Assembly: GCA_016717205.1 (NCBI GenBank)
Contig: JADKGC010000014.1
Location: 68,232-132,231, forward strand
DNA length: 64,000 nucleotides
Reading direction: 5' to 3'
Origin: Candidatus Flexifilum breve
Lineage (GTDB): Bacteria; Chloroflexota; Anaerolineae; Aggregatilineales; Phototrophicaceae
Part shown: positions 1 to 7,283 of the stretch, in pieces
Position numbering within the stretch: position 1 is the stretch's first letter
Layout of the letters: every line of letters begins with the position of its first letter
The notes under the pieces: generated by a model
The model's input: only the letters and a program-made list of their open reading frames with translations
What the model was told of the DNA's origin: nothing
Database searches by the model: none
Translations under genes and position numbers: made by a program

Positions 1-383
1 ACCTCGCGATCCGCCCGCAAGCCGCCGCCGGGGATGAGTGTGTGCAGCCAGAGGCTCGAAAAGACCAGAAATGAGAGGAGATCAACGCCGATGATGGTGA
101 CGATAGCGGCGCGCGCGGGAATGATCCCTTCCACCACGTACAGCACCAGCACGACCAGCAGAATCGTCGGGATGAACAAGCCGCTCGCGTAAGTGATACG
201 CAGATCCGGCGTGACTGTCACGTATACGCTGATTGCAGATGCGAAGCGCATCATGCCGACGAGCGCGGCACTGATGCCGACGATCGAGATAATGCCGTAG
301 CGTGGACTGAGCCGGTGAATCGCTAACAACAGGGAATTAAGCGCCAGCAGTTCGAAGATGAGCAGCAGAAAGTTGAAATTCAT
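1..383 (-). CDS. Partial integral membrane protein (C-terminus off the window)
   Basis: An open frame begins at an ATG read from 383 downwards and runs off the window edge. Its roughly 127 visible residues are mostly hydrophobic and form about four membrane segments: an N-terminal NFLLLIFELLALNSLLL helix, then helices near residues 32-52, 70-88 and 92-112. A short polar link containing the residues HRLSPRYG follows helix 1. Codon usage matches the neighbours. I cannot name the family; it could be a transporter or the membrane-sensor half of a longer signalling protein. It lies 66 bp downstream of the MgtC-like gene on the same strand and may share its transcript. Confidence 0.6.
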   Translation of the reverse strand, partial: MNFNFLLLIFELLALNSLLLAIHRLSPRYGIISIVGISAALVGMMRFASAISVYVTVTPDLRITYASGLFIPTILLVVLVLYVVEGIIPARAAIVTIIGVDLLSFLVFSSLWLHTLIPGGGLRADRE

Positions 384-449
384 GACCGATACTCATCCCT
401 CTTAGGCTGGCGCTGAGATGCGGTTGAGCAGGAGCGAAGCGCCCGGAGG

Positions 450-884
450 TTAGTGGCGCTTGCTGTTCAAGTCATCGGGCTTCATACGCTGAACAATCAC
501 CAGAGTAAACCAGATAATGATCGTCCCACAGATGGCCGCGAACCACGCTCCGGTGCCTACTCCCATGCCCACCGCTGCCGTCACCCACATGCTGGCGGCG
601 GTGGTTAGTCCCTGAATATTCGCTCCCTGCTTAAGGATCGCGCCCGCTCCCAGAAACCCGAGTCCTGGCAGAATCTGTGAGGCGACCCGACCCGGATCGC
701 CTCCCGGAAACGCCAGCACGGACAGTCCCGTGAACAGGCACGAGCCCATGCCGACGAGCATGTGCGTGCGCAAACCCGCGTCATGCCCGCGCCGTTCGCG
801 ATCCATGCCAATCAACCCGCTGAGGATGCCCGCGAGGATGATTTGCAAGGCAATCGTGAGCTGTGCCTCCAAGGATACGCTCAC
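450..884 (-). CDS. MgtC/SapB family membrane protein
   Basis: This 144-residue protein has the compact hydrophobic MgtC/SapB core: GILSGLIGMDRERRGHDAG near the N terminus, then AGLRTHMLVGMGSCLF, the glycine-rich LPGLGFLGAGAIL and TAASMWVTAAVGMGVG. The family is inner-membrane. Some members influence membrane potential and ATP homeostasis during Mg2+ or acid stress, others remain unassigned. It lacks the C-terminal ACT-like domain of MgtC proper, so it is the short SapB type. Its start overlaps the end of the upstream dynamin-like gene by 4 bp, implying translational coupling. The family assignment is secure; the function is not. Confidence 0.9.
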   Translation of the reverse strand: MSVSLEAQLTIALQIILAGILSGLIGMDRERRGHDAGLRTHMLVGMGSCLFTGLSVLAFPGGDPGRVASQILPGLGFLGAGAILKQGANIQGLTTAASMWVTAAVGMGVGTGAWFAAICGTIIIWFTLVIVQRMKPDDLNSKRH

Positions 885-2647
885 TTCAACTCCTCAATGC
901 CGCGCCGCAGAGTCGTGCTCTGATCGAGATACTTGCGGAAGCCTTCGGTTTGTGCCTCATAGCGTTCCGAGAGCACCTGCAGTCGGCTGAAGATCGGCGT
1001 AAGTACCTGCTTGCCGTACTCATTGAGGCGGCTGCGCTCTTTGCGCGTGAGATTATCAAGCGCGTCGTGGTACGCCTTCTCAATCGCATCGATCCGCTTA
1101 TTCATGTCGTCTTTGGTATCCCGCGCTACGCGGCGATAGTAGCGGTAGGCAACATAGCCACCGAGCGCGGCGGCGGGCGCGGCGACGATGGTCGCGGCGG
1201 CTGCCAGCCCAACGACCGGACCGGGTGCGGCAATCGCCAGAATGGTGACGAGCGTGCCGATCACGGCGGCGCTGAAGCCGAGCAGGAACCCATTGGTATT
1301 TGTGGCGAAGACTTCCTGCATTTCGCCGATGACGCGCCCGGTCGAATAGCTCTTGAGTTCGCTTTCGGCGATGCGGATAGCGTCTTCGAGGGCTTCGCGC
1401 TGTTCGGCATACATGCCCGCGTCTAGCCCGCCGACCTCCTGCTCCATGAGGTCGCGCAGTTGGTTCAAACGATTGATCACGCCGCGCCAGTACTGGCGGC
1501 TGTTGTCGATCAGCACGTTGATATAGTCACCCGTCGCGGTCTCGATATCGCGCGTTGCCTGCCCGACGACCGTTTCGGTGAATTGAGCTTGCAGCGTTTC
1601 ACGGTTCAACCCACGCCCGATGCTGCGCAGCGACAAGTTCTTGTTGATGAATTCGAGGCCACGCATGCGCATGCCTTCGAACACCGCGTCGATGTCGGCG
1701 CGCGCGCGCGTCAACTGCGCGTTCAAGCCGCCGGACTGCGTCTCCAGTTCGCGCTGAATATCGCGGACTTTGGTGGTGTCCGCGCCGATCAGATCGTACT
1801 TGGATTTGGCTGCATCGTAGTAATGCTTGACGGTGCGCTCGGCGGTATCCAACTGCGCCAGCAGCTTCTGCTTGGCGGGCGGCGCTTCGCTGAGCACACC
1901 GCGCAGGTGCGCTTTGACCGCATCAATGCCACCCGCGTCGGGCTGACCATTGCGTCGGGCTTGCAGCGCGTCCTTGGCGGAGACAAGGAAGATCAACGGT
2001 TCGAAGTCGAGCAGTTCTTTCGCCTGCCGTTCGACGAACGTGCGCACTTCGCGCAGTTCATTGGGATTGAGCAGGTCGGTCTGGTTGACGACGAGGATGA
2101 TCTTCTTGCCGTAGTTCTTCGCCAGTTCCAGATACAGACGTTCCGTTTCGGCAAAGGCGCGCTTGGCCGAAATCACGAAGATCACCAGATCGGAGCGGTG
2201 CAGGAACTGCTTGGCAATCTTTTCGTGCTTCTGGAAGACCGACCCCGTTCCGGGGGTATCGACCAGCGCCACGCCCGTCGCAATCGTGTTCGGGTGCGTC
2301 CATTCGTAGATGCCGTCTTCGCGAATATTGGCTTTGCGCGGGCTGTTTTCGTTGTAACGGATGACATGGATCGCGTCGGTCGTCGGCGTGATGCCCATCG
2401 CCAACAGTTCGTCGCCTAGGAGCGCATTGATGAACGACGACTTACCCGCGTTGAATTCCCCGATCACCACGACGAGGAAGAACATCTCGCGCAGATCCTG
2501 CGCGATGTCGAGCAAGCGCCGCCGATCTTCGTCCGCTTCTTTGAATTCAGCCAGGGCGGTCGCGATCTCGGTGAGCAATTTGACTTCGCCTTCGCGGAAG
2601 GCCGCCAATGCGCCATCCAGACTTGTCGTTTGAATGTGTACTGCCAT
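881..2647 (-). CDS. Dynamin-like GTPase (second of a tandem pair)
   Basis: The protein has 588 residues. The GTPase motifs are clear: P-loop GEFNAGKS at 63-70, G3 DTPG at 130-133 and G4 NQTD at 188-191. A long helical stalk follows. Residues about 453-503 form a hydrophobic hairpin, after which a final helical segment resembles the membrane-inserting tip of bacterial dynamin-like proteins. Such proteins bind and remodel the inner membrane and often occur as adjacent genes whose products act together. The stop lies 5 bp after the end of the preceding dynamin gene's frame on this strand, and the 3' end overlaps the MgtC-like gene. Family assignment is firm; the cellular role (fission, repair or phage tolerance) cannot be read from sequence. 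Confidence 0.9.
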   Translation of the reverse strand: MAVHIQTTSLDGALAAFREGEVKLLTEIATALAEFKEADEDRRRLLDIAQDLREMFFLVVVIGEFNAGKSSFINALLGDELLAMGITPTTDAIHVIRYNENSPRKANIREDGIYEWTHPNTIATGVALVDTPGTGSVFQKHEKIAKQFLHRSDLVIFVISAKRAFAETERLYLELAKNYGKKIILVVNQTDLLNPNELREVRTFVERQAKELLDFEPLIFLVSAKDALQARRNGQPDAGGIDAVKAHLRGVLSEAPPAKQKLLAQLDTAERTVKHYYDAAKSKYDLIGADTTKVRDIQRELETQSGGLNAQLTRARADIDAVFEGMRMRGLEFINKNLSLRSIGRGLNRETLQAQFTETVVGQATRDIETATGDYINVLIDNSRQYWRGVINRLNQLRDLMEQEVGGLDAGMYAEQREALEDAIRIAESELKSYSTGRVIGEMQEVFATNTNGFLLGFSAAVIGTLVTILAIAAPGPVVGLAAAATIVAAPAAALGGYVAYRYYRRVARDTKDDMNKRIDAIEKAYHDALDNLTRKERSRLNEYGKQVLTPIFSRLQVLSERYEAQTEGFRKYLDQSTTLRRGIEELK

Positions 2648-2652
2648 GTTGA

Positions 2653-4536
2653 TTACCTCAGAATGCCCAGTAAGCCCGGTTTGCCCAGCGCCGTCAAATC
2701 GCCTTCGATCTTGACCAACTGCTCGCCGGCGGTCTGCAAGCGCTGAAGCTGTCCCGTGTGAATTTCGGTCTGCGCGTCGATCAACCGGGTGAGCGGAGCA
2801 ATCGCATCGCGTCGTAAGTTCATCCCATAGTCAATTTGCTTGTTGGCCGCGCGGGTCAGAATGTCGCTGTATTTGCCCGCAAGTACCTGCATCCGTTTGA
2901 CGTACTCATTCGCCAACTGGCGACCGCGCAGCGGCAGGAAGGCCAGCCCGAGCAGCATCAGGCCGAGGATGACGATGATCACGATCAGTTCGGTCGAGCC
3001 GCCGTTCCCGGTGGTGCCAAACGGGTTCGCCTGCCAGATGAAGATGGCGAACACCAGCATGATGATCTCATAGGCGGCCAGGTAGAGCAGTGAATTGCGC
3101 AGCGCCCGCTCGATCTTTTCCGTTTCGACGATGCGCGCCTCGTCTTCCAGCGTTTGCAGTTCGTTCCGCATGCCTTGCATCGCCGTGCGGTCGTAACGCG
3201 TTGGCGTTTGCACCGTGCCGATGACTTTGGACTTGATTAAGGCGGGCAGGGCGTCGATCTCTTTTTTCGCATACTTGACCAGATCGTCGGTATCCTGCAA
3301 ATCCTTGCCTTCGAGGCGCGGTGGCAGCTTGTCGGCAATGATAGGCAGTTCTGCAATCGGCTCGAAAACCTTGTGCCGTTCGAAGGCCGCGCGGGTATAC
3401 GATCCGCCGCTGGTGCTGCGCGCAATCGACGAGAGGCCAACCAGTTCGGCCAGCCCGCGGAACATTGAGCCGAGCGCCCGTGAAAACTGGAACTGCTCGT
3501 GAATCGCTTCCGCGCCGCGTTTGCTCGCGTCCTCAAACTTAGCTTTGACCTCGTCCGTCGTCTGCGTCACGACTTTGTCGCTTTCGCGGCGGAAGACGGT
3601 CAACTGCTGTTCGACATTTTGCGCAATGCTCTGGTACTGGTCGAGCGCCGACTGACCGCCGCGCACGGCGTTCAAAGCCGCACCATGCACATTCTGCGCG
3701 ATATTGAGCGGCGTTTGCAGCTTTTGCCGCAAGCGCGGCACATCGCTCAACTGCGTGTCGACATAGTTCTCAATCTGCTTGATGCCGCTCGCCGCCCACT
3801 TTTCCTCATCAACCGTGCCGTCGGCGTGCCGAGCATCGATGGCTTCGCGCGAGGACATCAGCCAGACTTCCGGGTTCTTGCCCAGTTCCGTCCGCGCCTG
3901 ATCGGTCACGTACTGGCGGACGGTTTCACGTTCTTCGGGGGTGAGCAAATCGACCTGATTCAAAATCAGGATGACCTGCTTGCCATATTCTTTGAGCGTC
4001 CGGATATAGTCGAGGTTGTGCTGGGTCATGGCCTGTGTCGCCATCATGACGAGCAGCACCGTATCGGAGCGCTGCAAAAAGCGTCGGGTGATCTCTTCGT
4101 GTTCGCGGAAGATCGATTCAAGGCCGGGCGTATCGACAAAGCTGACCTTTTGCAGCAGCGGCGACGGGTAGAACACGGTGTCGACATCGCCGGAACGGGT
4201 GCGCGACGCTTGTTCGCCGTAGCGCAAGATCGTGATGCGGTCGGTTGTCGGCGTCGGCCCAACAGGGAGCAAATCGGTTGTCCCCAGGAGGGCATTGATG
4301 ATGCTCGATTTACCCGCGTTATAGGGTCCCATCAGCACAATCAGATAGGGGTGATCGGCGTGAAAGAGCGCATCCCGCATTTGCGACACCCGCTCCTCAC
4401 CCAATCCATCGATTTTCGGCACAATGTCCAGTAAATCGGTGATGAGTTCGTGCTCGCGGCGGCGGAGGGTATCGTATTCTGCCGCCAGTTTGGTGCTTGT
4501 TTCAGGGGTCACGTCATGTCCTGTGTTGCGATTCAC
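2653..4536 (-). CDS. Dynamin-like GTPase (first of a tandem pair)
   Basis: This 627-residue protein has P-loop GPYNAGKS at 70-77, DTPG at 135-138 and NQVD at 193-196, with the switch-I TPTTD just after the P-loop. Two hydrophobic segments around residues 480-545 are separated by a short Gly/Asn-rich link and form a membrane hairpin. Helical regions before and after it correspond to the dynamin stalk. It is homologous to the next gene on the strand but clearly diverged, as expected for a hetero-oligomeric pair. It heads a minus-strand unit of the two GTPases, the MgtC-like protein and probably the membrane protein at the window edge. The intergenic space to divergent lysA (4537-4630) contains the self-complementary GTATACTATAC. 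Confidence 0.9.
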   Translation of the reverse strand: MNRNTGHDVTPETSTKLAAEYDTLRRREHELITDLLDIVPKIDGLGEERVSQMRDALFHADHPYLIVLMGPYNAGKSSIINALLGTTDLLPVGPTPTTDRITILRYGEQASRTRSGDVDTVFYPSPLLQKVSFVDTPGLESIFREHEEITRRFLQRSDTVLLVMMATQAMTQHNLDYIRTLKEYGKQVILILNQVDLLTPEERETVRQYVTDQARTELGKNPEVWLMSSREAIDARHADGTVDEEKWAASGIKQIENYVDTQLSDVPRLRQKLQTPLNIAQNVHGAALNAVRGGQSALDQYQSIAQNVEQQLTVFRRESDKVVTQTTDEVKAKFEDASKRGAEAIHEQFQFSRALGSMFRGLAELVGLSSIARSTSGGSYTRAAFERHKVFEPIAELPIIADKLPPRLEGKDLQDTDDLVKYAKKEIDALPALIKSKVIGTVQTPTRYDRTAMQGMRNELQTLEDEARIVETEKIERALRNSLLYLAAYEIIMLVFAIFIWQANPFGTTGNGGSTELIVIIVILGLMLLGLAFLPLRGRQLANEYVKRMQVLAGKYSDILTRAANKQIDYGMNLRRDAIAPLTRLIDAQTEIHTGQLQRLQTAGEQLVKIEGDLTALGKPGLLGILR

Positions 4537-4630
4537 ATTGAGTTTCCGAATAGAGTATACTATACCCCACTTCTATCAGGTAGATTAAGCCGCACATTAC
4601 CCATGCGGCTCTTAACAAGAGATCGCTTTT

Positions 4631-5863
4631 ATGCTCAACTCATCTATTCGCTATGCAGGGGGGCGGCTGGTGTGTGATGGCGTCGCTCTCGCCGATATCG
4701 CCGCGCAAGTTGGCACACCCGTTTACGTCTACAGTACGATGCGCATGCTCAGTAATTTACGCCGGATTCAGGCGGCGTTTCCGAACGCGCATATCCACTA
4801 CAGTGCCAAAGCCAACGCCAATCTCAGCATTTTGCGCACCCTGATCAACGCAGGGGCGGGCATCGATGCGGTGAGCGCGGGTGAGATTCATCGCGCGCTG
4901 CTCGCGGGCGTCAATCCCGCCGATGTGGTGTTCGCCGGGGTGGGGAAGACCGGGCAGGAGCTCTTCTACGCGCTCTCACAGGGTGTTGGTTGGTTCAATG
5001 TGGAGAATGTCGAGGAACTGCGCCTGCTCAACAGCATGGTCGGCACGGCGATCTCGTCGGTGCGCGTCGCGCTGCGTCTCAATCCGGATATCACCGCCAA
5101 TACGCACCGGCACATCGCCACGGGGCATGGTAAAGCCAAGTTCGGGCTGAACGCGGACACCATTCGCTCCATCCTGACGCATCAGGACGACTATCCGAAT
5201 CTGCGTTTCAACGGCATCCACATTCACATTGGCAGTCAGCTCCATGACGCCAGTGCGACCCAAGCTGCGATTCGCGCTGTGCTGGAACTCATCGACCCGT
5301 TCCCGGAGATCACGACCATCAACATCGGCGGCGGGCTGCCTGTGCCGTATTCTGCGGATGAAGTTGTGCCGACCATCGAGGCGTTCGCTGCGGCGATTCT
5401 CCCGCTGCTTGAAGGCTACGATATCATCCTTGAACCGGGACGCTCCATTATCGCGGATGCTGGTCTATTGCTAGCGCGTGTGCAGTATGTCAAAGATCAA
5501 GGTGGGGCGAAGTTCGCCATCCTCGACGCCGGCATGACTGACCTGATCCGTCCGGCACTCTATGAGGCGCATCATGAGATTGTGCCGCTGGTGGAGAAGG
5601 GGGGCGCGCCCGAAGTTGTCCAGGTGGTCGGCCCAGTGTGCGAGACGACTGACGTGCTCGGACGCGATGTTTCGGTGCCGCGCTTAGAAGCGGGTGACTC
5701 CCTCGCTTTGCTGACGGCTGGGGCTTACGGCATGGTCATGGCGAGCAACTACAATGCGCGTCCGCGTCCGCCGGAAGTGCTCGTCAGTGCGGACGGTAAC
5801 GCTTGGTCGGTTATTCGTCGCCGCGAGTCGTGGGATGATCTGGTCGCCGCGGAGCTAGGGTAA
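4631..5863 (+). CDS. lysA: Diaminopimelate decarboxylase
   Basis: LysA is the PLP enzyme that converts meso-diaminopimelate to L-lysine and CO2, the last step of lysine synthesis. The 410-residue product has family length. The PLP lysine lies in HYSAKAN (K60). HIHIGSQL follows the barrel core, GGGLP and EPGRSI form the phosphate-binding part, and CETTDVLGRD contributes the active-site cysteine from the partner subunit. The start is the first ATG, preceded by a purine-rich AACAAGAG. The 5' leader contains a 7-bp hairpin (AGCCGCA/TGCGGCT, about 4590-4611), but no lysine-riboswitch architecture is visible. It is a single gene, convergent with the HTH gene 5 bp downstream. Confidence 0.95.
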   Translation: MLNSSIRYAGGRLVCDGVALADIAAQVGTPVYVYSTMRMLSNLRRIQAAFPNAHIHYSAKANANLSILRTLINAGAGIDAVSAGEIHRALLAGVNPADVVFAGVGKTGQELFYALSQGVGWFNVENVEELRLLNSMVGTAISSVRVALRLNPDITANTHRHIATGHGKAKFGLNADTIRSILTHQDDYPNLRFNGIHIHIGSQLHDASATQAAIRAVLELIDPFPEITTINIGGGLPVPYSADEVVPTIEAFAAAILPLLEGYDIILEPGRSIIADAGLLLARVQYVKDQGGAKFAILDAGMTDLIRPALYEAHHEIVPLVEKGGAPEVVQVVGPVCETTDVLGRDVSVPRLEAGDSLALLTAGAYGMVMASNYNARPRPPEVLVSADGNAWSVIRRRESWDDLVAAELG

Positions 5864-5868
5864 GACGG

Positions 5869-6540
5869 TCAGAACAGCCACTCTGGATTTTCAAAGCCGC
5901 CATACTCTTGAATCGCGCCATAGATGTGCTGAACGAGATGCGTACTTCGCCGAATGCGAAGCGCGCATATGCCGTTTGCCAGAATACGCTTGCTCTTGTC
6001 ACTACCTTGCTTGAACTGAGTTTTGCATAGGGCAGTGACTGGTAAGCCCAATGTGTCTAACCAATACTGCTCAACTCGCTTCATTTCAATCGGATCGTTC
6101 GAATGACAGTGAATCCGAATAGTGAAATCATCTTCACCCACTGCCATTTCTTCGCGTAGAAACCGCATGCATAGTCGGAGCATGTTGGCGTCGGAATTGA
6201 CAAAGTAGAAAGTATTGCGGTCTTTGGAACCTTCGGCCCAGTACAGCATACAGCCAGCGAGATGTAGCGGTCGGCCTTCGCGGGCTTTGAGCCGCCCTTG
6301 TTCCTGAAAGGCTATCCTCTGCGAACGTCCATTGCTTCGGTTAGTGCCTGCGCCCTTGTTTTGCGCACCGTAGGAACGATTTTTCTCTTTGAGGCGTTCG
6401 ACTTGGAGCGAGGTGAGTTCAATATCACGTACCCAAACGCTGACAGTACTTTTGGAGAGGCTGAGCATTAGAGCAATGTCACCGATCGAATGCCCTTGCT
6501 GACGCAGATCGCGCGCTTTGAGTCGTATTTCACGTTTCAT
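5869..6540 (-). CDS. HTH protein with a LAGLIDADG-like domain
   Basis: The protein has 223 residues. Residues 5-37 form a helix-turn-helix of transposase/resolvase type (LRQQGHSIGDIALMLSLSKS). After a basic linker, residues 94-105 read LAGCMLYWAEGS, which matches the dodecapeptide helix of LAGLIDADG homing-endonuclease folds with Glu103 as the acidic residue. FVNSD and a following helix-strand pattern (to about 190) fit one LAGLIDADG repeat. Free-standing proteins of this composite type exist in several phyla and their role is not established. AT content is slightly higher than in neighbours. It lies co-directionally 66 bp beyond the terminator of a tRNA unit whose initiator tRNA carries a group I intron, so an intron-related nuclease is possible but unproven. 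Confidence 0.7.
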   Translation of the reverse strand: MKREIRLKARDLRQQGHSIGDIALMLSLSKSTVSVWVRDIELTSLQVERLKEKNRSYGAQNKGAGTNRSNGRSQRIAFQEQGRLKAREGRPLHLAGCMLYWAEGSKDRNTFYFVNSDANMLRLCMRFLREEMAVGEDDFTIRIHCHSNDPIEMKRVEQYWLDTLGLPVTALCKTQFKQGSDKSKRILANGICALRIRRSTHLVQHIYGAIQEYGGFENPEWLF

Positions 6541-6605
6541 AATCGAACCAGCGACTTTCTAGTGCAGAAGCAATTTGTGGTTCGATTATAGCATAACGTA
6601 GAATC

Positions 6606-6627
6606 AAAAAACCCCGTTAAAGGGGTT
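6606..6627 (-). terminator. Intrinsic terminator of the tRNA unit
   Basis: Read on the minus strand, AACCCC and GGGGTT form a 6-bp stem around a short TTTAAC loop, followed immediately by a run of six T. It starts 7 bp after the 3' end of tRNA-Met and separates the tRNA transcript from the HTH gene. Confidence 0.85.
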
Positions 6628-6633
6628 CTTAGG

Positions 6634-6707
6634 TGGTGATGCTCAGACTTGAACTGAGGACCTACGCATTATGAGTGCGTCGCTCTAACCAACTGAGCTA
6701 CATCACC
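6634..6707 (-). tRNA. tRNA-Met (anticodon CAU)
   Basis: A 74-nt cloverleaf on the minus strand. The acceptor stem GGTGATG/CATCACC is perfect, the D arm reads AGCTCAGTTGGTTAGAGC, the anticodon stem ACGCA/TGCGT encloses the loop CTCATAA, and the T arm CTCAG-TTCAAGT-CTGAG is perfect. The discriminator is A, and the next bases are CCT, so CCA is not encoded. A CAU anticodon can be elongator Met or lysidine-modified Ile2; the sequence alone does not settle this, but elongator Met is the default. It lies 30 bp downstream of the intron-containing initiator tRNA and probably shares its promoter. Confidence 0.92.
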
Positions 6708-6737
6708 TAACTTAGTAGGTGCTTCCAGTATTGCTAG

Positions 6738-7076
6738 TAGCGGGGGTGCGATTCGAACGCACGACCTCCGGGTTATGCGGGAAACTGGAATTTTCATTCC
6801 GCCTTGCGGCTTGTTTCCTGGACTATCCCTTCACCCTGCGGCTTACGCCGTTTAGGTGCCTGCCATCTAGTCTCTACACCTTCCGCATTGCTGCGGCTTG
6901 GCTCGGGATTACCGCGCTACCGGCTTCCCCGACTTTGACAGGTTTTCACGTACAAGTTTCCCTGTACGCAGCCCCGTGTCCTCTTGACCCTCAACAAACT
7001 AGGCGTTAGTTTTGTTGAGTCTTGGTCGTCAATCCGACACCTTGAGCCCGACGAGCTGCCTCTGCTCTACCCCGCA
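6738..7076 (-). tRNA. Initiator tRNA-fMet interrupted by a group I intron
   Basis: The exons are 7045-7076 and 6738-6777 on the minus strand, joining to a 72-nt tRNA. GCGGGG pairs with CCCCGC in the acceptor. Position 1 (U) and position 72 (U) do not pair, and the anticodon stem carries the run of G-C pairs (UCGGG/CCCGG); both are initiator signatures. The loop becomes CUCAUAA after splicing, giving anticodon CAU. The T arm GTGCG-TTCGAAT-CGCAC is perfect. CCA is not encoded (CTA follows the discriminator A). The insertion lies between U33 and C34, directly 5' of the anticodon, so the tRNA cannot work unless the intron is removed. Any functional cell must therefore splice it, or use another copy elsewhere. 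Confidence 0.9.
6778..7044 (-). ncRNA. Self-splicing group I intron (IC3-like) in tRNA-fMet
   Basis: This 267-nt insertion has the group I core. The P7 strands are read in AAGGTGTAGAGACTAGATGG and in GGGATAGTCCAG, and GCGGTAATCCCGAGCCAAGC matches the P4-P6/P3 region of the Azoarcus tRNA-Ile intron as I remember it. P2 is a long hairpin (GACTCAACAAA.../...TTTGTTGAGGGTC). The 5' exon ends in U and the intron ends in G, as the family requires. The exon end UCGUCGGGCU pairs with the intron internal guide GGAUUGACGA (intron positions 10-19) in 9 of 10 positions, with the hallmark U-G wobble at the splice site and a 9-nt loop, giving a convincing P1. No endonuclease ORF lies inside it. Confidence 0.9.
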
Positions 7077-7087
7077 ATATGTTGATT

Positions 7088-7116
7088 ATAGTATCAGACG
7101 CCCTACCGGGTGTCAA
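7088..7116 (-). promoter_or_regulatory. Sigma-A-type promoter of the tRNA unit
   Basis: On the minus strand TTGACA (7116-7111) and TACTAT (7093-7088) are separated by exactly 17 bp. Transcription should begin near 7081, about five bases before the 5' end of tRNA-fMet. Confidence 0.75.
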
Positions 7117-7283
7117 CGGTGAGATCAGGCGAATTCATGAATTGCTTAACGAATGTATTTAGGCGTGGTTCTCGCCTCACACCGTGGGCATGTTTCAGCA
7201 TATAGCAGTGTAACCGACTGCCGCATTCCCTCCCCAGATCGGGTATAATAGACGAACTGGTGTTCTGATAGGATGTGCTGCCC

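Noticed and set aside
1460..2419. Long opposite-strand frames within the dynamin, uvrB, aspS and other genes
   Set aside because: They are GC-driven shadows with low-complexity Arg/His-rich translations and no conserved motifs.
4590..4611. Hairpin in the lysA leader as a lysine riboswitch
   Set aside because: It is a single 7-bp stem; the five-arm lysine riboswitch is about 170 nt and the space is only about 90 nt.
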